Positions 55,101-64,000 of a DNA stretch of 64,000 bases are shown here, piece by piece (position 1 is the stretch's first letter; every line of letters begins with the position of its first letter). The stretch spans positions 1,624,001-1,688,000 of the forward strand of contig CAMRHE010000134.1 of assembly GCA_947044405.1 (NCBI GenBank), given 5' to 3'. This stretch comes from Leptodactylus fallax. Its lineage: Eukaryota; Chordata; Amphibia; Anura; Leptodactylidae. The notes beneath the pieces were generated by a model. The model was not told the DNA's origin. It was given only the letters and a program-made list of their open reading frames with translations, and did not search any database. A program made the translations under genes and the position numbers.

Positions 55101-58100
55101 AATGTCCCAAGGGTGCCCAAAAAGTAAAAGAAAGCAGAAGAAGGTAGGTAAACTATGAATAATGACAAAGAGTGTAAGGCAAAGGAGGGAGGAGCTAGTC
55201 TCCAGCTCCACCAAGGCTACCAGGTCAATGTAACTTCTATGATCCCCATATCTTCTTGATTGCCCAAAGTGTCAGTCAATATCTGGGAAAATGGTATTTC
55301 GTCATAATCCATTACATATTTCTGATCGTCAATTTCACAGATAGGGTGGGAGTGTGTTACGCTTTAGTAATGCTGATTTTATCTACCAATAGAATATATT
55401 GGATCAATTTGCAATTATGTTTTCAGATAGACGACATGGGACCATTAAACAGTGCATTGGGGTGTCCATTGCAGAGGACATGTGCACCAGTGAGTGAATT
55501 AACTCGTACACCTCATCCAGAATTGTGAGCCCACAAGGGACTTAAGCCCAGAACACATGGAGTACAGAGCCCTCTCTCCCACACTGTTGGAAACATATCG
55601 AGTCTTCAGAGCACCTTGTATCCTGCTTCTATCACAGAGGTGTTGATGGATAATTATGACTAGAGGGAAGGCAGGATTGCAGACTATAGTCATGGGGGGT
55701 ATGGTGGGGAATTTGTGTCTGTAGGTAAGGGAATCCCACAACACAGTGTCTGAGAGAGGGCAGGGGAGAGGATTGGAGGCCGATCGATTTAATCCCATCC
55801 ACACATAGAAAAAAAACGCTGCGGAAAAGCTGCAGAAACGCTTACATTTTTGAAAACACAGCTTTTCTGCAGCGTTTTTTTTCCGCAATATCTGGATGGG
55901 ATAAACCAGAATCTCATTAACTTTGCTGGTACTGTAAAATGAAGCAGGAAAAAAGCTGTATTTCCGTAATGTGGGGCCTTAGCCTAAAGGGGTTTTCTGG
56001 GAGTTAAATATTGATGACCTATCCTGATATCGAGGTTGCTTGATGTGGCCCGACCGCCACTTCTGCTTCACAGACCAATGGTCACGTTCATTCATCAGTT
56101 CATATGTTTGCAGCTCAATCCCATTTTAGTAAATGGGGCTTAGTTGGAAAACCAAGCACAGCACATATAATGTATAGCTTTGCCCAAAAGTTTTGAAACT
56201 AACATAAATATTGGTTTGCTGCTTAATTGTTTTTAGATCTTTTAGTCAGACGTCTCTATGGTATATTGAAGTACAATTATAAGCATCTCATAAGTTTTTA
56301 AACATTCATTGAAAAATGTATAAATTTTATGCAAAAACTCAATATTTGCAGTGTTGACCCTTATTTTGAAAGACTTCTGGAATTCACCCTGGCATGCTGG
56401 ATATCAGCTTCTGGACCAGATCCTGACTAAGGACTACCCAATTTTGCCTGGTTAGTACTTGGAGTTTATCACAAATTCTGTGTTTTTGCTTGTCCGCCCG
56501 CTCTTTAAGGTAGAGATACCATTCTTTATTTATGGCAGTGTTCTCACATGAATGGTCTCAGGATATTTTACAGTTGGCATGACATAAGACTCATAGTAGT
56601 GCTTTTCTTCTGTAGGGAAATTTCAGCAGAGTGTGAAAACTGTTTCAACAAAATGTTTGTTTCTATGGCATCCAATCAGATTTCTTTTTTCAGGGCAAAG
56701 CCAAATCTGTTCTTCAAAAGCCTGATGGTAAATCTTATGGCTAAATAAATGTATTACTTGAAAAAAAAATTTAATCTCTAAATTTCACCTCCATTTATTT
56801 TTATTTGTGTAAAATGCTTAAAGGGTTAACAAACTTTCAAAATACTGTTTTGAATTATTTGAGGGGTGCAGTTTTGTAAATGTGGAGATTTATGGGGGTT
56901 TCTAATATATAGGCCTCTAAAGTCTCCTTCAGAAATGAAGTGGTCCCTAGAAAAATGGGATTAGGAAATTTTCTTGTAAATTTTGAAAATTATTATTAGA
57001 CTTGTAAACTTCCAAACATCCAAAATAAATTCAAGGATGATTAAAAGATGATGTCAACATAAAGCAGAGATTTGGTAGACAATATTTATTAACAGATTTG
57101 GGTGGTTTGACTATAAGTCTGAAAAGCAGAGCATTTCACATTTTGAAAATTGCAAATTTTTCCAAAATGATCACCAAACTTCAAATTGTTTTCATGAATG
57201 AATGCAAATATTGACCAAAGATCATAACTAACATGAAGTACGTCATGAAAAATATAATGAAAGTGTAAGGTCTTTGCCCGTTTGGCCCTCTGTGCTATCC
57301 TCACAGGCTACAGCACAGGAGGTGTGTCCAGCTATCAGTCCTTGCTTTAAGTTCTTGTTATACTCAGTCTGAACACTGTCCTCTTCCCTCACCTCTGTAA
57401 TTGATCTTCCACCACACCCATCTCTTACACCTTTGTTTCCCTTTGATTCTCAAATAGTTAATCTTAGCCTTACCTGTGTGATTGACAGCCTATCTTCCTA
57501 TCAGGTCTGGGACTGGTTCTTCCTTCCTATTTATTGTTTGCTCACATTCACCTTGGCGCTTGCTATTGCCTTGTGTGTGCTGGCTATTTACTCTTTGCTG
57601 TATACATATTCCTGACCTCTGGCTTTACTTTTGACTATTCTCTTGGATTTTGATTCTGTACTGTGCTGCTCGACTGGTACCGACCCCTTGGCTAGCTGAC
57701 TTCCCTTTTGTTGTTGTTTGTCTTGTCTGCTTTCTGTGTCATCACTTATATCATAAGAAGGGACTGCTGCCCAGTTGTCGTCTGTCACCTAGTGCAGTTC
57801 AGGCAAGTAGGCAGGGACAGGAGGGGTTCAATTTAGGGATCACTGTCTTGTCGTGCCCCTCTCCCCAGGGTTCATTAGCAGCTACTGGGGAATTGTTCTT
57901 CTAGCAATTCCCTTACAGAAAAATCACTTGGGTAAGTTAAAGTGTTCCAGAGTTATTACCATATAAAGTGACAAATGTCAGATATAAAATATGGGGCTCT
58001 ATCAGATCATCCACAACTGGCTGCGATGGGAAGGGGTTAAATTAATCAATAATTAAATTATTACATTTTGGAAAATATTGTATAAGTAAGGGCACGCACT

Positions 58101-61100
58101 GTTCCTGTCCGCTTCTGTGTTGCAGCATGAGAAAATAACCCGGGCCACAATAAGGAAATCATGGCTGGATTTCTGACAAGTGCCAAATCATAGAAAATAA
58201 CTGCATTCATGGTTGTATCCATTGGGATGTTATCAATACAAAAGACTGTCACCACTAAGATCATTAGATAAAATCTTTAAAACTCAGTGTGATGATTCCG
58301 CTTAAATATGGCTATAACTCAAAGATGTATTTTGATCTCTGGGTAGCGTATCTCTTTCTTACTTCCATTTATTCATAATGTGCGCAGCTATAATCCTAGA
58401 TGTATGTTGTCAGTAGGGCAACCTTGTAACAATAGGGCTTTGTATCCATCCCAGAATAGCTCCATTGAATTCCTACATAGCCCTGGGTGATCAAATAAAC
58501 ATGCATTGTTTAGCCTGGGCTGTTGATCAGACATGGTTGATAACATTGTATCATTTCACTTGGTCCCATCTCCTTACAAAGAATCTTGACTTGAGTGCAT
58601 TAATCAATCAGACTTGCCGTCGCCGGTGACCTCATTCTGGGTGGTGTAATCAAGGGTATAAAAGATGAGGTAAGAGGTCAGGAGGAGGAGATTGGGCTGA
58701 GACTACAAGGAGGATACTATGATGAGACTACAAAGAGACTATTACTGAGGGACTGTGATGAGCATGCAGGCTGGAATGCTGTGTTGATGTTTCTGCCTCC
58801 ATTGGTTATCCCCACATGCCATGTGTGAGGGTTGGATTATAGAGCCACATCCAGGATATGTGTGGTAAAGTAATTATTTCACTTTTATTCCCTTTTATTT
58901 TATTGTACTGTATCTTGTAACTAGTAACTGTTAATGCTTGCATAAATCTGCATATCTGTTCTGAACTGCATGTGTTAGATGTTAATACCGACCCATTTAG
59001 GGGTTAATAAATACACAAAATTTAGAAAGCTTGTCTTGTATTTATCTTGTGAACCCAGCACTCACTGACGGTGAGTGTGTTTTTTTATGAAAAAAGTCTC
59101 AGGTGTGGGCCAAAGCGGTGTTGGCGCACTGAGGATCTTTCACACTCAGCAAAATAGTTAATTATTTATACTTCTAAAAATGTTTACCTTTTAATTGTCT
59201 ACTGATTTAACCCTTTCCCAACATCTGGGTCTTTAAAGAAGAGTGACCTCTATAGCCACAGTTCTTCACTGCATTGCACAGAGACCCTGAGCTAATGCGT
59301 GCGATCAGAGTGAACTGTGAACTTTGTAATGACCCCCCCCAAAGAACCCCTTAGCCCCCTGGAGCCGGTCCCCACTGGCCTTGTACCTTTTGCAGTGCAG
59401 TACACCTCCCATGCGGCGAGAGATGGCAGGAGCTGTCTGTTACTATGACAGTCAGGAGCCTAATGAAGGTCTGGGGGGTGGGGTAATAAAATAGTTAATA
59501 AAAAAGTTTTAAAAAATATTAAAAAAAAACTAAAAATTCAAATCACCCCCCCTTTCCCTAGATTTGAAATAAACATAAATGAACAAAAACAAACATAAAC
59601 AAATTACATCCCTGAAAATCCCTGAAACAAACATTTTAAAATATTTTTCCCATGTGTCAAACACTATAGCGGGGGAAAAAAAATCAGAAGAGCCAAACCG
59701 CATTTTCATCTCCCATAAAAATGTTAATAAAAAGCGATCAGAGATTCCCCAAAATGGTATAAATAATAAGTATATCTGGCCCAGCAAAAAAAGTCGCTTT
59801 ATGCATCCCTGTACACTGAAATATAAAAAAGTTATGGCAACTCCACTTTTTGTTAAAATGTAAAAAGAAAAAAAACATATATAGATTTGGCATCCCAAAG
59901 ATTTGTACCAACCCATAGAATACAGATGACATGTCATTTTGGCTGCACAGTGAACACTGTAAAAACTAAGCCCGTAAGAAAGTAACACAAACACAGTTTT
60001 TCTACAATTCCACCCCTTCCTGCATTTTTTCAAGCTTTCCAGTACATCATATGGAATATTAAATGATACCATTGTACCCTGAAGTACAATTTGTCCCGAA
60101 AAAAAAAAAAGTGCTGGTATGGTTCTGTGATTAGAAAAAGAAAAAAGTTATGGCTCCTGGAAGGCAGGGAAACAAAAATGAAAATTGAAAAATGCCTGTG
60201 TTGGGAAGGGGTTATATTTATGGGAAAAAAACCCTTAAGGCTAAGACCCCACATTGCAGAAATGCAGCGTTGTTACAGTAACTGCAAAGTAAATGAGGTT
60301 CTGGCTTATCCCATCTACACATAGCAAAAAAAAAAAAATGTGACAGAAAAGCGGCGTTTAAAAAAAAAAACGCATGCATTTTTAAATAACGCAGTATGTC
60401 AATTTTATCTGTGGAAATATGCGTTTTTGCGGCATTTCACTACTGGGGCCTTAGTCTTCGGCCCCACATTGTGAAAACGCATTGTTTCTGGATGCTGCAG
60501 AAACACAGCAGAAAAAAAATCTGCATTTTACAGTACCAGCAAAGTAAATGACATTTTGGCTAAACCCATCCACACATTGCGGAAAAAAAACACTTCAAGA
60601 AAAGCTGTGTTTTAGGAAAATGTAGTGTGTCAATTTTATATTTGGAAAAGCAAGTGTTTTCCCTATAGATTTAGTAAGGGAAGAAAAACCTCAGAGAAAA
60701 ATGCAGCATAAACGCTATGAAAAATGCTGTGGGCAAAGGCCCCACATAGCGAACCACATCTAAAAAAAGCAACAAAAACACACTGTGTTTTTCTGCCATG
60801 TGTGGATGGGATTAACCAGAATATGTTTCACTTTGCTGGTACTATAAACTGCAGGGTTTGTTTCCGCAATATGGGGCCTTAGATTCTGCCAATTTACTAA
60901 TTGTTCCAAAATGCCGGTCTTCACTGTTTTCAGATGACAGGTGCTCTTTAAATCCTAGCAACTCGTTTTCAGTACACTGAATGTCCCTCTTGGGTATTCT
61001 CCTATACTTCTCAGGGGTTTAGAGTGATGCAAATGTTACACATATGAAATTCATTTGTTAGTACAGTAAACAAATGTTAATCAGAAATAAACTTGATGCC

Positions 61101-64000
61101 CAAATAAATCATATATGTGAGCTTGAAGACAGATGACTATTAATGTAAACCAGTGAGAACTAGAGTTACACTAGCATTGGCTAGTCGTTGTTTTGGTCCG
61201 TCGGACAACCAGAAAAACAGACAGGAGGACCACTGAAATAGCACTTACAGAGCCCGATGGACGCCATGGAACCCATTGGGATCCGTCAGATGTTCGTTGT
61301 TTTAAAACTGGAATTAGAGGACGAAAAACCCATGCATGCAGGACATTTTTGACCACCAATTTCAAGTGGACATTGGACGGAGACCTAGATGCAATTCCCA
61401 TGAACATAACCATTTTTAAATTTGTAGATAATTAAAAGTTAAACATTTTTGCAAATAGAAGTAATTTAACATTTTGCAGAGTTTTAAAGATTTTCTCTAA
61501 ATATCTTGTAGTCACAGTTTTGTTGTCTTGATTGGTTGCTAGCGGATACGACCATCAATGCAGGACCTTTCTAAGGTCAGAAAATCAGCCATGATTTCCT
61601 TATTGTGGCCAGGATATCTTCTGATACATGTAGTGTCCCTGCCTGATAACCCAGTTACAATAAGAAAATCATGGCTGTGTTCCAGACAAGTCCCAGAACA
61701 TAGAAAGTTTCTGCATTCGTTGTCATATCCATTGGCAACTGATCAAGACAACAGACTGTCACCACTAAGAAGGTTAGAGAAAATCTTTAAAACTCTGCAG
61801 AATTTTTAACTATTTATATTTGCAAAAATGTTTAACTTATAATTATCTACAAATATAGGTATAATTATGTTCATGGGAATACCCCTTTAGGCTGAAGTCC
61901 CACATTGTGGAAACACAGCTTTTTTTGTTGCGGTTTTTTGAGCCAAACTCTGGAGTGGATTGAGCAGATGGTACAAGTATACGAGCTTCCTATATATTTT
62001 CCATTCCTTTTGTAGCCACTCCTAGGTTTGATTAAAAAAACCGCATTAAAATCTGCAATAAAAGAAGCTGCGTTTCCGCAACGTGGGGCTTCAGCCTTAA
62101 GCAGTAAATTGTAGGAGCAAACAAAATTCATACTAGCAGTCAAGAAGATATGTAGATGATTATTATTTAGCTCCTTGTCAGTGAGGTCACTCATGTATCT
62201 CATATATAAGAAAACTGGAACTTTTATAGGTGTCTAGTGTTGTATTTTACTTACTTTATTTATGTTATTTATTCCTAATTGTTATCAAAAGCAGGAAACA
62301 TGCACATCAGAAAATTAGTCAAAGGCATGTTAGTTCAGTTCAGCCGAGCTGAGGCTGGGCCAGTAAATATGATAGATATGGGCCAGCTGATGTAATACAC
62401 AGACTGTTTTCTCTGATCAGAACACGGCTATTTGAAACGCCATTTCAAATACGAGTGTTGCTTAGGTCTGGCCTACTAACAAAGACGGATGCAGTAGAAG
62501 CACAGAACACAGTTATTGTATGACAGCTGTTGTGTGCTTTCTTTTCCTGGCAGGAGCAGTCAATGACAGCATCTACCTCTATGCATTTGACACCTGGTGA
62601 AAGCACCAGGATGCATGAAGGGCAGGGACTACAAATCAATACCATGCTAACCCGGTAACTGGATTTTGTCCAGTCTTGCAGAGCTGCTTTGCAAATTTCA
62701 TACTCATATGCATCAAAAAAGTCTATATTAGATATTAATAAATAATCCAATCACAGGAGGAGTTAGAGTTTAAAAAATCAGTTTCTGCCCATCCTGCCAC
62801 AGTGAGCAGACAATTGGATATGAAAGCATTTGTAGCTATCAAGAAGCTGTTACTGAGGAAAGAAACAGTAGAGAATATGCACTAGAACACCAAAACTGTA
62901 TCTGTGAGTAGCTGAGGTGAGGAAAAAGGTTTAAAGTGAGTCCACAACCTCCCCAAGTATATTTAACCACCATGTTACAGAACATATCACAGAGATAAAC
63001 ATTACTTTTTTATGTATGTCAACTTTCTAGATTTTGAGAAAAATTATGTTGAAGTTTTATGTAAATGAGGCAGTTGGTGCACTGGGGGTGGACCATCAGT
63101 TCCCTAGAGCACTGTTCTTGTCACTCAGACATCTACCATCTTCTGCCCGCACCACCCTGTGTAGTGAGAGTTGATCTTCCCACTGCTATGTCATTACCCA
63201 TCATACTTCGTCAGCAAGAGCAGTGCTCCCAGTGGTGAAGGCCCACCTCCAGTCCACCTATTGCCTTCAAAGCTGTTTTTCTCCAAATGTACAAAAGTGA
63301 CATATATTACAAAGATATGTTGTCTATCACCCTTAAATGCTCTGTAACCTGGTGGTGGCAGCTGAATATGTTTGAGGGAGGTGGTAGACTTACTTTAAAG
63401 TTGGTATCACACAGTATTTTGTGGCAGCTTATATTTTATTGTACAAAAGCCAAAAGTGGATCCAGCAGGAAGGATGAGTATAAGTCCTTCCTTTTTATTT
63501 TCCACTCCTTTTAGATCCACTCCTGGCTTAAAAGATCCTGGACCTAACCCGATGCATACTTCAATACCACCACCCAAAGACAACATCAGATGCAGTCACA
63601 GCAAACCCAGAAAAAATCCATATCTGTTATATCCAGTCGCTAAAGGTGACATCTGCTTTGATAGTAGACATCCTCTTTCCTCATCATTTCCATTCGCCCT
63701 AGACTGCCATGAGCACTTTTTTGAACCATGACATTATGTCTCCATAGTTTGCCTCACAACCATCTTAAGTTTTTACTTTGTTTCATCCTCTCCTTGTGCT
63801 CTAACAGTATCATCCTGCTGCCAGCCCTAGTACTGTGCCACAGAAACAATAAGCAGGTAAAGCAGTGTATTTAGGAAAACTCTTGAATTTACACTGATGA
63901 GCTAAAGGGTAACAATGTTTTGAACATTTGACTTTCAGGTTCCATGTCTCACCATCCACTACAGCTTCTAACGTCAGACTAACATCATTTTATAGACAAT

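Overview
The window looks like intergenic DNA from a frog, probably a neobatrachian anuran. I found no host protein-coding exon, tRNA or rRNA gene that I could defend. The origin is inferred from the repeat mix: Tc1/mariner transposons with well-known vertebrate termini, a long L1-Tx1-type LINE with CCHC zinc knuckles, a DIRS-like tyrosine-recombinase retrotransposon, TTAA-flanked MITEs with AGGGGTTGTCC-like ends, hAT-like elements carrying a 31-bp minisatellite, and hairpin repeats with ends resembling 'cccacattgcggaaacgcagc'. This combination is typical of frog genomes. It is recognised from memory, not from a search.

Layout. 1-5.8 kb: old dispersed repeats, a diverged minisatellite and a clean TTAA MITE (2390-3183). 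5.8-6.5 kb: a decayed Tc1 relic. 6.9-18.1 kb: the most transposon-poor part, with microsatellites and one promoter-like GC-box/CCAAT cluster. 18.7-25.6 kb: a diverged minisatellite, hAT/MITE ends, a dead DD37E-type Tc1 element (20720-22271) and a dead DIRS-like element on the minus strand (about 22908-25560). 26.3-27.9 kb: a complete Tc1 element with an uninterrupted transposase on the minus strand. 28-33.8 kb: foldback and MITE-like repeats.

33.8-45.4 kb is a three-level nest in which every layer has its own target-site duplication. A hAT-like element (33804-45428, TSD TATATAGC) contains two TTAA-type MITEs. One of these (35949-45072) was split by a nearly complete LINE (36293-45050, 13-bp TSD). 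The LINE encodes a zinc-knuckle ORF1 protein and an APE endonuclease/reverse transcriptase. Its four frame breaks all lie in homopolymer runs. Its 3' UTR holds two hairpins with near-identical loops but different, fully complementary stems.

45.4-54.7 kb: L1 fragments, more hAT-like copies with the 31-bp minisatellite (one holding a roughly 1-kb tandem duplication), and a second hAT-like element (49505-52705, TSD ACTGCACC) containing a dead DD34E Tc1 element and a TA-flanked MITE. 54.8-64 kb: L1 3'-end debris, another Tc1 relic, two probable solo LTRs with duplicated flanks, a 1-kb TIR element, and several large foldbacks.

The genes do not form a host pathway. They are replication genes of selfish elements: DDE transposases, LINE proteins, and DIRS reverse transcriptase/RNase H and recombinase. 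The strongest candidate for something undescribed is the twin covarying hairpin pair in the LINE 3' UTR, followed by the minisatellite carried inside a transposon family.
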